A stretch of DNA of 64,000 nt from Rhodospirillum rubrum ATCC 11170 (GTDB taxonomy: Bacteria; Pseudomonadota; Alphaproteobacteria; Rhodospirillales; Rhodospirillaceae): contig NC_007643.1 in NCBI RefSeq assembly GCF_000013085.1, positions 629,001 to 693,000 of the forward strand, written 5' to 3'. Below the pieces are notes generated by a model. The model was not told where the DNA came from, searched no databases, and was given only the letters and a program-made list of their open reading frames with translations. A program made the position numbers and the translations under genes. Positions within the stretch are counted from its first letter, which is position 1, and the number at the start of each line of letters is the position of its first letter. This document shows, piece by piece, positions 45,130 to 54,908 of the stretch.

Positions 45130-47118
45130 TTACGCCGATTCGCCGCCCTTGCGGATATGGGCGAGGAAGCGGGCGACCTGGGTGCGCAGTTCGCTGGCCT
45201 GACGAGTCAGCTCGCCGGCGGCGGCCAGCACTTCCGTCGCCGCGGTGCCCGTATTGGCGGCGGCCTGGGTGACATTGCCCATGGTCGAGCTGGCCTGCTG
45301 GGTGCCCGACGCGGCGCGCTGGGTGCTTTGGGCGATGGTCCGGGTCGCGGCGTCCTGTTCCTCGATGGCGGCGGCGACGGCGGCCGAGACCTGATCCATT
45401 TCGCCGATCACCGTGACGATCCCCGAAATCGCCGCCACCGCTTCGTTGGTGGCGAGCTGGACGGCGCCGATCTGCTTGCCGATCTCGTCGGTCGCCCGCG
45501 AGGTCTGGTTGGCAAGGCTTTTGACCTCATTGGCGACCACGGCGAAGCCCTTGCCGGCATCGCCGGCGCGGGCGGCTTCGATGGTGGCGTTGAGCGCCAG
45601 AAGGTTGGTCTGATCGGCGATATCGGTGATCAGGGCCACCACCTCGCCGATGCGCTCGGCGGCGTCCTTGAGGTCGGAGACCCGATGGCTGGCCTTCGAC
45701 GCTCGCTCGACGGCATCGCGCGAAATCGTCGAGGAATGGTGGACCTGTCGGCTGATCTCGCTGATCGAGGCGTTGAGCTCCTCGGCGCTGGCGGCGACCT
45801 CCTCGACATCGTGGGTGGCGGAATCGGTGATGGTCGACACGTCACCGGCCCGTCGCGCCGTATCCTCGGCGGTGACCGACATCGAGCGGGCCGAGGCTTC
45901 CATCTGGCCGGCCGAGGCGCCGATGACGCCGATGACGCCCGAGACGGTGTTTTCCAGGTCGTCGGCCAGCTTGCGGATGGCGCTATGGCGGTCGGCCTCG
46001 GCCTGTTTCTGCGCCTCGACCTGATCGCGGCGCAGGGCCTCCATCTTGTGGTTGTATTCCTTGAACACCTGGGCGGCATGGGCCATGGCGCCCAATTCGT
46101 CGCCCCGGCCAAGGCCGGGGATGGTGGTCTCGCTATCCCCCTCGGAAAGCTTCTTGAGGGCGGCGGTCATTGCGCCCAGCGGCTTGCTGATGCCGCGGCC
46201 GATAAAGCCGGCCAGGGCCAGACCAAGCAGCAAGATCACCAGATTGGACCAGACGACCAGCGAACTGGCGTTGCCAAGCTGGCTGCGGGTGGCGTCGCGG
46301 ATGATCTGCTGGCGGGCCAGCGCCGCGTCCTTGACGTTCTCGCCCTCGCGGGTGATCGCCGCCCCGGCGTCGCGCAGGGCGGTTTCCATCGTGGTGATTT
46401 CGCCCAGAATCCCCGAAAGGGTATTCAGCGCCTCCTCGTACTGCCCATAAAGGTCCTGGACCTGGGCGGCGGTGGGGATGCCATCAAGGTTTTCGGTGAC
46501 GGCGAACAGCGCTTCCCAGATGGCGTTGAACTGCTCTTCCGAGCCGTCCGACAGATAGCCGTCGGCCGCCACCCGGGCGCGCAACATGTTCTCGATGACC
46601 TTGGACGCATGTTGGGCGGTGGGGGCGTCGCCGGCCTCGAAGGCCTTGTCGCGGACATCGACGGCCCACTCCACCAGACCTTCGGCGGCGGGCAGCAGCG
46701 AGGTCGAGATTAGATCGACGCGCTGGCCGACCAGTCCGATCGCCGGCTTCAGGGCGTCTTCATGTTTGCGATACGCCTCGGCGATGCGTTCGGCCGCCTC
46801 CTGCTGGGGCGTGCCGGCAACGAGGGCGCCAAAGGCCGAGATGGCTTGCTGGACGGTGATCTGATCCTGGTGCAAGCGCGCCGCGGCCTCGGACGAGGCC
46901 GTATCGAGATATTTCGATACGTCGGTGTCGAAGGATTGAACCAAGCGGTTCAATTGAAGGGCCGAGAGCGCCACTTCCGATGCTTCGGAGAACTCGTCGA
47001 ATTTGTCGTTCGAACTGGTGAAGATTGAATAAGACACCAGTCCGACGCCCCCCATCAGGGCCAGGACGAGAAAAAAACCGGCGTATAGACGAACCTTGAT
47101 CGAAATGTTCTTGAGCAT
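45130..47118 (-). CDS. Methyl-accepting chemotaxis protein
   Basis: 662 residues. First membrane helix at 10-33 ([20 protein letters not shown]), a periplasmic helical sensor of about 270 residues, a second helix near 285-305 ([20 protein letters not shown]), a HAMP domain ([20 protein letters not shown]), then the signalling domain. Its tip is [20 protein letters not shown] followed by [20 protein letters not shown]. The all-helical periplasmic part of this length fits a helical bimodular (HBM-like) sensor, but the ligand is unknown. No C-terminal CheR-binding pentapeptide. It should signal to the flagellar motor through CheA, not encoded in this window. Confidence 0.94.
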   Translation of the reverse strand: MLKNISIKVRLYAGFFLVLALMGGVGLVSYSIFTSSNDKFDEFSEASEVALSALQLNRLVQSFDTDVSKYLDTASSEAAARLHQDQITVQQAISAFGALVAGTPQQEAAERIAEAYRKHEDALKPAIGLVGQRVDLISTSLLPAAEGLVEWAVDVRDKAFEAGDAPTAQHASKVIENMLRARVAADGYLSDGSEEQFNAIWEALFAVTENLDGIPTAAQVQDLYGQYEEALNTLSGILGEITTMETALRDAGAAITREGENVKDAALARQQIIRDATRSQLGNASSLVVWSNLVILLLGLALAGFIGRGISKPLGAMTAALKKLSEGDSETTIPGLGRGDELGAMAHAAQVFKEYNHKMEALRRDQVEAQKQAEADRHSAIRKLADDLENTVSGVIGVIGASAGQMEASARSMSVTAEDTARRAGDVSTITDSATHDVEEVAASAEELNASISEISRQVHHSSTISRDAVERASKASHRVSDLKDAAERIGEVVALITDIADQTNLLALNATIEAARAGDAGKGFAVVANEVKSLANQTSRATDEIGKQIGAVQLATNEAVAAISGIVTVIGEMDQVSAAVAAAIEEQDAATRTIAQSTQRAASGTQQASSTMGNVTQAAANTGTAATEVLAAAGELTRQASELRTQVARFLAHIRKGGESA

Positions 47119-47340
47119 TCGCGTTTCCGACGTCTGTCCCGGGGCGGTCTTTGTTATGGGGGAGCGTAGGAAGCCGGCGCTACAGTCTTTCGGATAAAGG
47201 CCTTTCTCACGACCTGAGGTGGTATCTTTTCCCCGACCTGATTTGATGGCTGTGGTCTCGGCGATCGCTCCCCTCAGCGAACCTTAAGGAAGGACATTAC
47301 AAGACTGCGACCCCAAGATCCAGACATCCCGGGGATCACC

Positions 47341-47362
47341 CGGATAAAACGTCCTTTATCCG
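47341..47362. other. Palindrome after the chorismate mutase gene
   Basis: CGGATAAA and TTTATCCG are perfect 8-base arms around ACGTCC, 16 bases beyond the chorismate mutase stop. A second CGGATAAA lies near 47190. It could be a weak terminator for the leftward gene or an operator for the chemoreceptor gene that starts at 47118. Confidence 0.4.
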
Positions 47363-47378
47363 ATGTTTATGCGATCGC

Positions 47379-47723
47379 TCAGCGGTGGTCGTTCCGGGTC
47401 CGGTCGTAATTTCGGCCCTCCCAGGCGATGGAGGCGTCGATCAATCCACGGTAGATTCTTTCGACTGTATCGGGGTCGGCGTTCTCGGTTACCGCCAGGG
47501 CGCGGACCTTGGTCACCACGTCCTCGATCCGCCAATGGACGACGACCTCGGCCCGGTTTGGCTTATAGGCGGCGGCCTGACCGACGTAGTTCAGCCGCTC
47601 GGCGAGCAAAGGGACGATCAGCCGGTCGAGGCGGTCGATCTCGGTGCGAATTTCGCTCATATCGGCGCAGCGGCGCGCGGTCTTGGCCGCGGGATAGGAG
47701 GAAACGGTGTTGGGTCGGGTCAC
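47379..47723 (-). CDS. Chorismate mutase, AroQ type
   Basis: 114 residues from a GTG at 47723 with GGAG upstream; an internal ATG would give about 93 residues. All-helical AroQ fold: IRTEIDRLDRLIVPLLAERL with the first-helix arginine, then NYVGQAAAYKPNRAEVV where the catalytic lysine is expected, and a last helix ERIYRGLIDASIAWEGRNYD. The family converts chorismate to prephenate for Phe/Tyr synthesis; close relatives instead act as isochorismate-pyruvate lyases, which cannot be excluded. It follows gshA by 59 bases on the same strand, so the two may be co-transcribed, although the pathways are unrelated. Confidence 0.8.
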   Translation of the reverse strand: MTRPNTVSSYPAAKTARRCADMSEIRTEIDRLDRLIVPLLAERLNYVGQAAAYKPNRAEVVVHWRIEDVVTKVRALAVTENADPDTVERIYRGLIDASIAWEGRNYDRTRNDHR

Positions 47724-47782
47724 GGGAAAAACTCCGGCTGGTTACGGACGGGCGGACGGTAAGGCCGCGGCCAGCGCCTGAC

Positions 47783-49153
47783 TTAATAGGCGCATTCGGT
47801 GAAAACGGGGTCGATCTCGCCATTCCATCGGGTCAGGAAGGACTCGAGCAGGTCTTCGGCCTGGGTGCGGCCGCTGCGCGCGATGGTCCACAAGGGATCA
47901 AGGAAGCCGGTCTCGTCGCGGCCCTTGCTGTTCAGGCGACCGCGCGCCGCCAGTCCGGCCTGGGAAATCTCCAGGGCGCGCAGGGCGACGTCTTGCAAGG
48001 TGCCCTTGCGGAACGGCGTTTTGAGGGCCAGTCGCGGCACCTGGGCGCGCAATTGGGCGTGTTCCTCGGCCGTCCAATCCTTGACCAGATCCCAGGCGGC
48101 ATCAAGCGAGGCGGTTTCATAGAGCAGGCCGACCCAGAACGCGGGCAGGGCGCACAGGCGCAGCCACGGCCCGCCATCGGCGCCGCGCATTTCCAGATAG
48201 CGCTTGAGGCGCACCTCGGGGAAGGCGACGGTCATATGGTCGGTCCAATCGGCGATCGTCGGCCGCTCGCCGGGCAGGGCGGCCAGGCGGCCGGCCATGA
48301 AATCGCGGAACGACTGGCCGGTGGCGTCGATATAGCGGCCCTCGCGGTAGACGAAGTACATCGGCACATCGAGCAGATAATCGACATACCGCTCGAAGCC
48401 CATGCCGTCTTCGAAGACGAAGGGCAAGATACCGGTGCGCGCCGGGTCCGTATCGGTCCAGATATGGCTGCGATAGGACAGAAAGCCGTTGGGCTTGCCC
48501 TCGGTGAAGGGGCTGTTGGCCCACAGCGCCGTGGCGATCGGCTGAAGGGCGAGCGAGACGCGGAACTTCCGCACCATGTCGGCCTCGCTGCCGAAGTCCA
48601 GATTGGTTTGCACCGTGCAGGTGCGCAGCATCATGTCGAGGCCGAGCGAGCCGACCTTGGGCATGTACTCCGACATCAGCTTGTAGCGGCCCTTGGGCAT
48701 CAGCGAGATATCCTCGCGCCGCCATTTCGGATTGAAGCCGATACCCAGGAAGCCGATGCCCAACTCGCCGCCGACGATCTTGAGGTTGCGGTGGTGGGTC
48801 GTCACCTCGCAGCAGGTGCCATGCACGGTTTCCAGCTGCGCTCCCGAGAGCTCGATCTGACCGCCGGGCTCCAGGGTCACCGAGCCCATGGTCGGGCAGG
48901 TCAGCGCGATCACCGTCTCGCCCTCATAGACCGGGCTCCAGCCGAAGCGGGTCAGTCCCTCGAGCAGGGCGCGCACGCCATGGGGTCCCTCATAGGTCAG
49001 GGGCCGGCCATCGGCGATGGTGAAGGCGTATTTCTCGTGTTCGGTGCCGATGCGCCAATCGGCCTTTGGGCGGCTGCCGCCCGCCATATGGGCGACCAGA
49101 TCGTCCCGGGTCAAAGGCGCCGAAAGGATCGAGGCATCGGTCAAGGAGGACAT
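47783..49153 (-). CDS. gshA: Glutamate-cysteine ligase, plant/alphaproteobacterial type
   Basis: 456 residues. It shows the class II (plant-like) glutamate-cysteine ligase motifs: [60 protein letters not shown] and [20 protein letters not shown] with [20 protein letters not shown]. It forms gamma-glutamylcysteine from Glu, Cys and ATP, the first step of glutathione synthesis, in the cytosol. AAGGAGG ribosome-binding site. Upstream on the same strand is rsmE (92 bases away). Confidence 0.96.
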   Translation of the reverse strand: MSSLTDASILSAPLTRDDLVAHMAGGSRPKADWRIGTEHEKYAFTIADGRPLTYEGPHGVRALLEGLTRFGWSPVYEGETVIALTCPTMGSVTLEPGGQIELSGAQLETVHGTCCEVTTHHRNLKIVGGELGIGFLGIGFNPKWRREDISLMPKGRYKLMSEYMPKVGSLGLDMMLRTCTVQTNLDFGSEADMVRKFRVSLALQPIATALWANSPFTEGKPNGFLSYRSHIWTDTDPARTGILPFVFEDGMGFERYVDYLLDVPMYFVYREGRYIDATGQSFRDFMAGRLAALPGERPTIADWTDHMTVAFPEVRLKRYLEMRGADGGPWLRLCALPAFWVGLLYETASLDAAWDLVKDWTAEEHAQLRAQVPRLALKTPFRKGTLQDVALRALEISQAGLAARGRLNSKGRDETGFLDPLWTIARSGRTQAEDLLESFLTRWNGEIDPVFTECAY

Positions 49154-49245
49154 GGCAGGCTTCCGTTCCAGAGGTCATTCGCGCGCGAGGCCCTCGGGCC
49201 GTCTTGCATCGGTCGGGCTGCGGAGGCCGGCGGGGTCATGCCCCC

Positions 49246-49989
49246 TTAGCGGGTCTCCCAATCCCCTGCGACCGCCTGCCAGACGGCGAGCGCCGCCGCC
49301 GCCGCCGTCTCGGCGCGCAGGATGCGCGGGCCGAGGCCGACGGGCGTAGATGAGGGCAGGGCCAACAGCGCGTCAAGGTCCTTGTCATCAAGCCCACCTT
49401 CCGGCCCGACGAGAAGGGCGGCCTTTAGAGCGCGGGCGCCCGCGAAAGCCCGGGCGGCGGGAAGGGCGTCGCGGCGCTCGGCCAGCACGAACAACCGGCG
49501 CTCGGCCGGCCAGTCCTCCAATACCTTCGCCAAAGGGCGCGGCTCGAAGACGGCGGGCAGAGTCAGGCGCTCGCATTGCTCGGCGGCGCCGATCACCTGG
49601 GCGCGCAGGCGGTCGGTGCGCACCTTCTGCGACTGGGTGCGCCGGGTCATCACCGGCAGCAAGGCTCCGCAGCCCAGTTCCACCGCCTTTTCGACAAGGT
49701 AATCGGTGGCTTCCTTCTTGAGCGGGGCGAACAGCAGCCACGGGCCGTCCTCGTCGCCCTGGGGGCGCAAAAGGGTTTGCGCCACCGCCTGGGCGCCGGC
49801 CTTGCCCAGGGTGTCGAGGGTCGCCAGCCATTCGCCATCACGGCCGTTGAACAGGGCGACAGCCGCCCCGGGGCCCAGGCGCATCACATCGCGCAGGTAG
49901 TGGGCCTGGGCGCCATCCAGGCGGACATCAAGGCCGGCGGCCAGGGGGGCGTCGACATACAGGCGGTGGCGCGGGGGTTGGGCAATCAT
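49246..49989 (-). CDS. rsmE: 16S rRNA m3U1498 methyltransferase
   Basis: 247 residues from the ATG at 49989. N-terminal PUA-like part (RHRLYVDAPLAAGLDVRLDG, AQAHYLRDVMRLGPGAAVAL) and a SPOUT C-terminal knot: KEATDYLVEKAVELGCGALL, RTQSQKVRTDRLRAQVIGAA with EQCERLTLPAV, and the SAM site LLVGPEGGLDDKDLDAL with LGPRILRAETAAAAALA. It methylates U1498 of 16S rRNA in the assembled 30S subunit. The upstream frame under the ubiA leader is open but not coding. Divergent from ubiA. Confidence 0.96.
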   Translation of the reverse strand: MIAQPPRHRLYVDAPLAAGLDVRLDGAQAHYLRDVMRLGPGAAVALFNGRDGEWLATLDTLGKAGAQAVAQTLLRPQGDEDGPWLLFAPLKKEATDYLVEKAVELGCGALLPVMTRRTQSQKVRTDRLRAQVIGAAEQCERLTLPAVFEPRPLAKVLEDWPAERRLFVLAERRDALPAARAFAGARALKAALLVGPEGGLDDKDLDALLALPSSTPVGLGPRILRAETAAAAALAVWQAVAGDWETR

Positions 49990-50119
49990 GGGGCGAGCGG
50001 CTTTCTTGGTCTTGTTCCTGGGTGGCGGACACCATACTGTACCGGCTATAAGGGGCAAGTCTGGGCTGAGAGCTGCTCTAGCCAGACAAGGCGATGAAAA
50101 AACAACGGACGGAACGAGC

Positions 50120-51043
50120 ATGGGCGCGAGCGACACGCTGATCGGCGATATGCCGCGGGATGGCTGGGTCGACCGGATGGCTCCGGGGGTGATCCGGCCT
50201 TATCTGAAACTGATGCGGCTTGATCGGCCGATCGGCACGTGGCTGCTGTTGTTTCCCTGCTGGTGGAGCCAGTCGATGGCCGCGCAGGGCTGGCCCGATC
50301 TGTGGCTGGCCGCCCTGTTCGCCGCCGGCGCTTTGGTCATGCGCGGCGCGGGCTGCACCTTCAACGATATCGTCGACCGGGATTTCGATGCCCAGGTGGC
50401 GCGCACCGCCGCCCGGCCGATTCCCAGCGGCGCCGTCAGTCGCAAAAAGGCGGTGGTCTTTCTGGGCGCGCAGTTGCTGGTCGGGCTGGCGGTGCTGCTC
50501 AGCCTCAACGGCTTTTCGATCTGGCTGGGCGTCGCCTCGTTGATCTTGGTCTTTGGTTATCCCTTCATGAAGCGCATCACCTACTGGCCGCAGGCGTGGC
50601 TGGGGCTGACCTTCACCTATGGGGCGCTGATGGGCTGGGCGGCGGTGCGCGGATCGCTTGATCCGGCGCCCTTGCTGCTCTATGCCGCCTGCTTCTTCTG
50701 GACCCTGCATTACGACACCATCTATGCCCATCAGGACAAAGAAGACGACCTGCTGGTCGGGGTGAAATCCTCGGCCCTGGCCCTGGGGTCGAACACCCGT
50801 CCGGCCCTGGTGGTGTTTTCCACCCTGATGATGGCGCTGGTCGCCGCCGCCGGCTGGCAGGCCGGCTTGTCCTGGCCGTTCTGGGCGCTGCTGGGTCTGC
50901 CCGCCGCCCATCTGGCTTGGCAGATCTGGCGGGTCGATATTCATGACTCGCCCGTCTGCCTTATGATCTTCAAGAGCAACCGGTTCGTCGGATGGCTCCT
51001 GCTGGCGGCGATCGTCGCCGGGCGGGCGCCCGGTGGCGTCTGA
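50120..51043 (+). CDS. ubiA: 4-Hydroxybenzoate polyprenyltransferase
   Basis: 307 residues from the ATG at 50120. Both Asp-rich prenyl-diphosphate motifs are present: GCTFNDIVDRDFDAQVARTA with ARPIPSG, and DTIYAHQDKEDDLLVGVKSS. About nine membrane helices. It attaches the polyprenyl tail to 4-hydroxybenzoate, an early step of ubiquinone synthesis at the inner membrane. It overlaps the following methyltransferase gene by 11 bases; ubiD lies just beyond, so the region holds two ubiquinone enzymes. Confidence 0.96.
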   Translation: MGASDTLIGDMPRDGWVDRMAPGVIRPYLKLMRLDRPIGTWLLLFPCWWSQSMAAQGWPDLWLAALFAAGALVMRGAGCTFNDIVDRDFDAQVARTAARPIPSGAVSRKKAVVFLGAQLLVGLAVLLSLNGFSIWLGVASLILVFGYPFMKRITYWPQAWLGLTFTYGALMGWAAVRGSLDPAPLLLYAACFFWTLHYDTIYAHQDKEDDLLVGVKSSALALGSNTRPALVVFSTLMMALVAAAGWQAGLSWPFWALLGLPAAHLAWQIWRVDIHDSPVCLMIFKSNRFVGWLLLAAIVAGRAPGGV

Positions 51044-51683
51044 CCCCAACGCCTTCGTTCTGGCCGGAACCGCCATCACCACCCCGCCGCTCCTCCCCGA
51101 GATGAGCCTGTATCTGGCGACCGAGGTCACCCCGCTGTGGGAGGCGACCGAGGTCGCCCTGGAGCGGCACGGCGTGCCGCCGCCCTATTGGGCCTTCTGC
51201 TGGGCTGGCGGGCAGGCCCTGGCCCGCCATCTGATCGACCATCCCGAGATCGTGCGCGGCCGCAGGGTGCTTGATTTCGCCGCCGGCTGTGGGGTTTGCG
51301 CCATCGCCTCCGCCCTGGCCGGGGCGAAGGCGGTGGACGCCGCCGAGATCGATTCCTTCGCCCTGGCGGCGATCGCCCTTAACGCCACGCTCAACAAGGT
51401 GGCGGTCACTTCCCTTGATGGCGATGTCATCGGCGCGCTCGATCGCGGCTGGGACGTGGTGCTGGCCGGCGATGTCTGTTACGAGCGGCCGATGGCCGAC
51501 CGGGTGATCCCTTGGCTGCGCGCCTTGGCCGGGCGGGGCACCAAGGTGCTGCTGGCCGATCCGGGGCGGGCCTATCTGCCGGGAACGGGGCTGAGCGCGC
51601 TTGCCACCTACGAGGTGCCGGTCAGCCGCGATCTGGAAGACCGCGATATCCGCAGCACCACCGTCTACGCTTTGCTGCCCTGA
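51033..51683 (+). CDS. SAM methyltransferase, ETFB-lysine/METTL20-like
   Basis: 216 residues from a GTG at 51033 that overlaps the end of ubiA, so it is translationally coupled. A class I SAM-dependent fold is visible: RVLDFAAGCGVCAIASALAG (SAM loop), AAEIDSFALAAIALNATLN and the post-motif LAGDVCYERPMADRVIPWL. This GDVCYE arrangement with preceding PPYWAFCWAGGQALARHL is typical of the METTL20 group, which methylates lysines of the electron transfer flavoprotein beta subunit. ETFB would be the inferred substrate; nicotinamide N-methyltransferase-like annotation is the older alternative. Confidence 0.8.
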   Translation: MASDPNAFVLAGTAITTPPLLPEMSLYLATEVTPLWEATEVALERHGVPPPYWAFCWAGGQALARHLIDHPEIVRGRRVLDFAAGCGVCAIASALAGAKAVDAAEIDSFALAAIALNATLNKVAVTSLDGDVIGALDRGWDVVLAGDVCYERPMADRVIPWLRALAGRGTKVLLADPGRAYLPGTGLSALATYEVPVSRDLEDRDIRSTTVYALLP

Positions 51684-51791
51684 GGCGGCGCCGGGCGGCT
51701 TTGCGCGGGAAATCCAGGCATATGGCTTGACGCTGGGAAGGGGGGTCGGTTAAGTGCCCCTTCGTTTTCGAGCCGCCCTGGAGGTGCGATC

Positions 51792-53315
51792 ATGCCGTTC
51801 GACAGCCTGCGCGATTTCATGGCCCTGCTCGAGCGCGAGCATAATCTGGTGCGCGTGCGGGCGCCGGTCTCGCCGGTTCTGGAAATGACCGAGATCCAGA
51901 CCCGTCTGCTCGACGAAAAAGGGCCGGCCGTTTTGTTCGAAAACGTCCGCCGCCCCGATGGCAGCGCCTATGCCATGCCGATGCTGGTCAATATGTTCGG
52001 CACCGTCGAGCGCGTCGCCCTGGGGATGGACCGCACCCCGGCGCAATTGCGCGAGGTCGGCGAGATGCTGGCCTTCCTCAAGCAGCCCGAACCCCCCGGC
52101 GGCTGGCGCGAAGCCCTGGAGATGCTGCCCTTGCTCAAGACCGTGCTGGCGATGAAGCCGCGCACCGTGTCGAAGGCGCCCTGCCAGCAGGTGGTGCTCA
52201 AGGGCAAGGACATCGATCTTGGCCTGCTGCCGATCCAAAGCTGCTGGCCGGGCGAACCGGCGCCGCTGATCACCTGGCCGGTGGTGGTGACCCAGGGACC
52301 GCAAGCCAGCGGCAAGGGGGCGCGCCGCGAGGACGCCTTCAACCTGGGCATCTACCGCATGCAGGTGACCGGGCGCGATACCGCCTTGATGCGCTGGCTC
52401 AAGCATCGCGGCGGCGCCCAGCATTGGCAGCGCTGGAAGCGCGACCACGCCGAGCCGCTGCCCGCCGCCGTGGTCATCGGCGCCGATCCCGGCACCATCC
52501 TGGCCGCCGTCACCCCCGTTCCCGATACCCTGTCGGAATACCAGTTCGCCGGCCTGCTGCGCGGGCGCAAGGTCGAGCTGGTCGATTGCGTCAGCGTGCC
52601 GCTGAAGGTGCCCGCCACCGCCGAGATCGTGCTTGAAGGCCACGTCATGCTTGACGAATACGGCGACGAGGGCCCCTACGGCGATCACACCGGCTATTAC
52701 AACGCCGTCGAATCCTTTCCGGTGTTTCGCATTTCGGCGATCACCATGCGCAAGGATCCGATCTACCTGTCGACCTTCACCGGCCGGCCGCCCGACGAAC
52801 CTTCGGTGCTGGGCGAGGCTTTGAACGAGGTGTTCATTCCGCTGCTCACCCAGCAATTCCCCGAGATCGTCGATTTCTGGCTGCCGCCCGAGGGTTGTAG
52901 CTATCGCATCGCCGTGGTCAGCATGCGCAAGGCCTATCCGGGCCATGCCAAGCGGGTGATGATGGGGGTGTGGTCGTTCCTGCGCCAGTTCATGTACACG
53001 AAATTCGTCATCGTCGTGGATGACGACATTAACGCCCGCGATTGGAAAGACGTGATGTGGGCGATTTCCACCCGCATGGATCCGGCGCGCGATATCACCG
53101 TGGTGACCGGCACCCCCATCGATTACCTGGATTTCGCCAGCCCGGAAAGCGGTTTGGGCGGCAAGATCGGCCTGGACGCCACCGACAAGATGGCCCCGGA
53201 AACCCACCGCGAATGGGGCCGCAAGCTGCGGATGAGCGACGAGATCATCGAGACCGTCACCCGCAAATGGACCGATTACGGCCTGCCCGGCAGTGGCAAG
53301 CCGATCTGGAAGTAG
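51792..53315 (+). CDS. ubiD: UbiD, 4-hydroxy-3-polyprenylbenzoate decarboxylase
   Basis: 507 residues, usual length. Begins [20 protein letters not shown]. Family motifs include [20 protein letters not shown] (substrate/prFMN region), [20 protein letters not shown]-like sequence (here [20 protein letters not shown]) with the catalytic Glu/Asp network, [20 protein letters not shown] and [20 protein letters not shown]. It decarboxylates the prenylated benzoate in ubiquinone synthesis using prenylated FMN made by UbiX (not in the window). Follows ubiA and the methyltransferase with a 108-base gap; ends at a strong terminator. Confidence 0.95.
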   Translation: MPFDSLRDFMALLEREHNLVRVRAPVSPVLEMTEIQTRLLDEKGPAVLFENVRRPDGSAYAMPMLVNMFGTVERVALGMDRTPAQLREVGEMLAFLKQPEPPGGWREALEMLPLLKTVLAMKPRTVSKAPCQQVVLKGKDIDLGLLPIQSCWPGEPAPLITWPVVVTQGPQASGKGARREDAFNLGIYRMQVTGRDTALMRWLKHRGGAQHWQRWKRDHAEPLPAAVVIGADPGTILAAVTPVPDTLSEYQFAGLLRGRKVELVDCVSVPLKVPATAEIVLEGHVMLDEYGDEGPYGDHTGYYNAVESFPVFRISAITMRKDPIYLSTFTGRPPDEPSVLGEALNEVFIPLLTQQFPEIVDFWLPPEGCSYRIAVVSMRKAYPGHAKRVMMGVWSFLRQFMYTKFVIVVDDDINARDWKDVMWAISTRMDPARDITVVTGTPIDYLDFASPESGLGGKIGLDATDKMAPETHREWGRKLRMSDEIIETVTRKWTDYGLPGSGKPIWK

Positions 53316-53377
53316 TCCGTCCTGGCGCCATAGTTTTCCGATTGCCGCCGGCCAGCGCGCGGCCCACCTAACTAAGG

Positions 53378-53409
53378 GCACGGGCGCGACGTCCCGGCCG
53401 CGCCCGTGC
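53378..53409 (+). terminator. ubiD terminator
   Basis: GCACGGGCGCG and CGCGCCCGTGC form a perfect 11-bp stem with a 10-base loop about 60 bases past the ubiD stop; a T-rich GTCTTTCGTTT follows. It also lies just before the pmbA start, so it separates the two transcripts. Confidence 0.8.
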
Positions 53410-53438
53410 GTCTTTCGTTTCCCTTTCGGAGTGCTCCC

Positions 53439-54797
53439 ATGACCGATCTAGCCAAGACCGCCGCCAATGCCCTGGGCCTGCTCGAGGATCTGGTGGCCAA
53501 GGCGGTGGCCGCCGGAGCGACGGCGGCCGACGCGGTGCTGGTCGATGGCGCCTCGCTGGCCGTCACCCATCGCTTGGGCAAGCTTGAGAAGCTGGAGCGC
53601 TCGGAAGGCGGCGATATCGGATTGCGGGTGCTGATCGGCGGCCGTCAGGCCATCGTGTCGTCGGCCGATCGCCGCCCCGATGCCCTGGCCGCCCTGGTCG
53701 AGCGCGCCGTGGCGATGGCGCGCACCGTGCCCGAAGATCCCTTCGCCGGCTTGGCCGAGCCCGGCCAGCTTGCCCGCGACCTGCCCGCCATCGACAACTT
53801 CGATCCGACCGAACCCTCGGCCGAGGCGCTGACCGAACTGGTGCGCGCCCTGGAGGACGAGGCACGCAGCGTTCCCGGCGTGACGAATTCCGAAGGGGCC
53901 GAGGCCAGTTGGGGGCTGTCAACCGTTGCCCTGGTCGGCTCCAACGGCTTCTCCCATGCCTATCACGCCAGCCATTCGGGCATGAGCGTTTCCGTGGTCG
54001 CCGGAACCAACGAGACCGGCATGGAAGGCGATTACGATTATTCGACCGCCGTTTATTTCGCCGATCTGCGCGATCCGCTCGAAGTCGGCCGCGAAGCCGG
54101 GCGGCGCGCCACCCGCCGGCTTGGCGCCAAACGGCTGGCGACCGGCCGCCTGCCGGTGGTTTTCGATCCCCGGGTGTCGCGCGGGCTGGTCGGCCACTTG
54201 CTTGGCGCCATCAATGGCGGCGGCATCGCGCGCGGCACCTCGTTCCTTAAGGATCGTTTGGGCGAGGCGGTCTTCGCCCCGGGCATTCGCATCATCGAAG
54301 ATCCCCACCGCCCGCGCGGCCTGCGCTCCAAGCCCTGCGACGCCGAGGGGTTGGCCAATCGCCGCCGCACCCTGGTCGAAGATGGCCGATTGACCAGTTG
54401 GATCCTCGATCTGCGCTCGGCCCGCCAGTTGGGTCTGGAAAGCACCGGCCACGCCAGTCGCGGCACCGGCTCGGCGCCCAGCCCGTCGACCACCAATGTC
54501 TGGCTCGAAGCCGGACCGCTCAGCCCCCAGGACCTGATGGCCGATATCGAGGATGGTTTGTATGTCACCGATCTGGTCGGCCAGGGGGTGAACGGCCTGA
54601 CCGGTGATTACAGCCGGGGAGCGGCCGGCTTCCGCATCGAAAAGGGCGTGCTGACCACGCCGGTCAACGAGATCACCATTGCCGGCAATCTGATCGAGAT
54701 GTTCGCCGGGCTGACCCCGGCCAATGACCTCGATTTGCGCTACGGCACCGACGCGCCGACCGTGCGTCTGGCGGCGATGACCATCGCCGGCGGCTGA
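53439..54797 (+). CDS. pmbA: PmbA/TldE protease subunit
   Basis: 452 residues from the ATG at 53439 (CGGAG upstream). The TldE-type protein lacks the HExxxH site of TldD, as expected. Recognisable stretches are [80 protein letters not shown] and [20 protein letters not shown]. It partners TldD (encoded at 43593) in a heteromeric cytosolic protease that acts on modified peptides and toxins. Its leader begins right after the ubiD terminator. Confidence 0.95.
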   Translation: MTDLAKTAANALGLLEDLVAKAVAAGATAADAVLVDGASLAVTHRLGKLEKLERSEGGDIGLRVLIGGRQAIVSSADRRPDALAALVERAVAMARTVPEDPFAGLAEPGQLARDLPAIDNFDPTEPSAEALTELVRALEDEARSVPGVTNSEGAEASWGLSTVALVGSNGFSHAYHASHSGMSVSVVAGTNETGMEGDYDYSTAVYFADLRDPLEVGREAGRRATRRLGAKRLATGRLPVVFDPRVSRGLVGHLLGAINGGGIARGTSFLKDRLGEAVFAPGIRIIEDPHRPRGLRSKPCDAEGLANRRRTLVEDGRLTSWILDLRSARQLGLESTGHASRGTGSAPSPSTTNVWLEAGPLSPQDLMADIEDGLYVTDLVGQGVNGLTGDYSRGAAGFRIEKGVLTTPVNEITIAGNLIEMFAGLTPANDLDLRYGTDAPTVRLAAMTIAGG

Positions 54798-54806
54798 GCC
54801 CGGCCG

Positions 54807-54826
54807 CCCCCGGCCGCTGCCGGGGG
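54807..54826 (+). terminator. pmbA terminator-like hairpin
   Basis: CCCCCGG and CCGGGGG pair perfectly around a 6-base loop, starting ten bases after the pmbA stop. The T-run is poor (TGTCAT follows). Confidence 0.5.
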
Positions 54827-54908
54827 TGTCATAAAACCGCCAGCGACGGAGGGCGGAAGACCCGTTACAAGACTCCCCAGGGACCACAAGGCCTGGGGGG
54901 CTTGGCTG

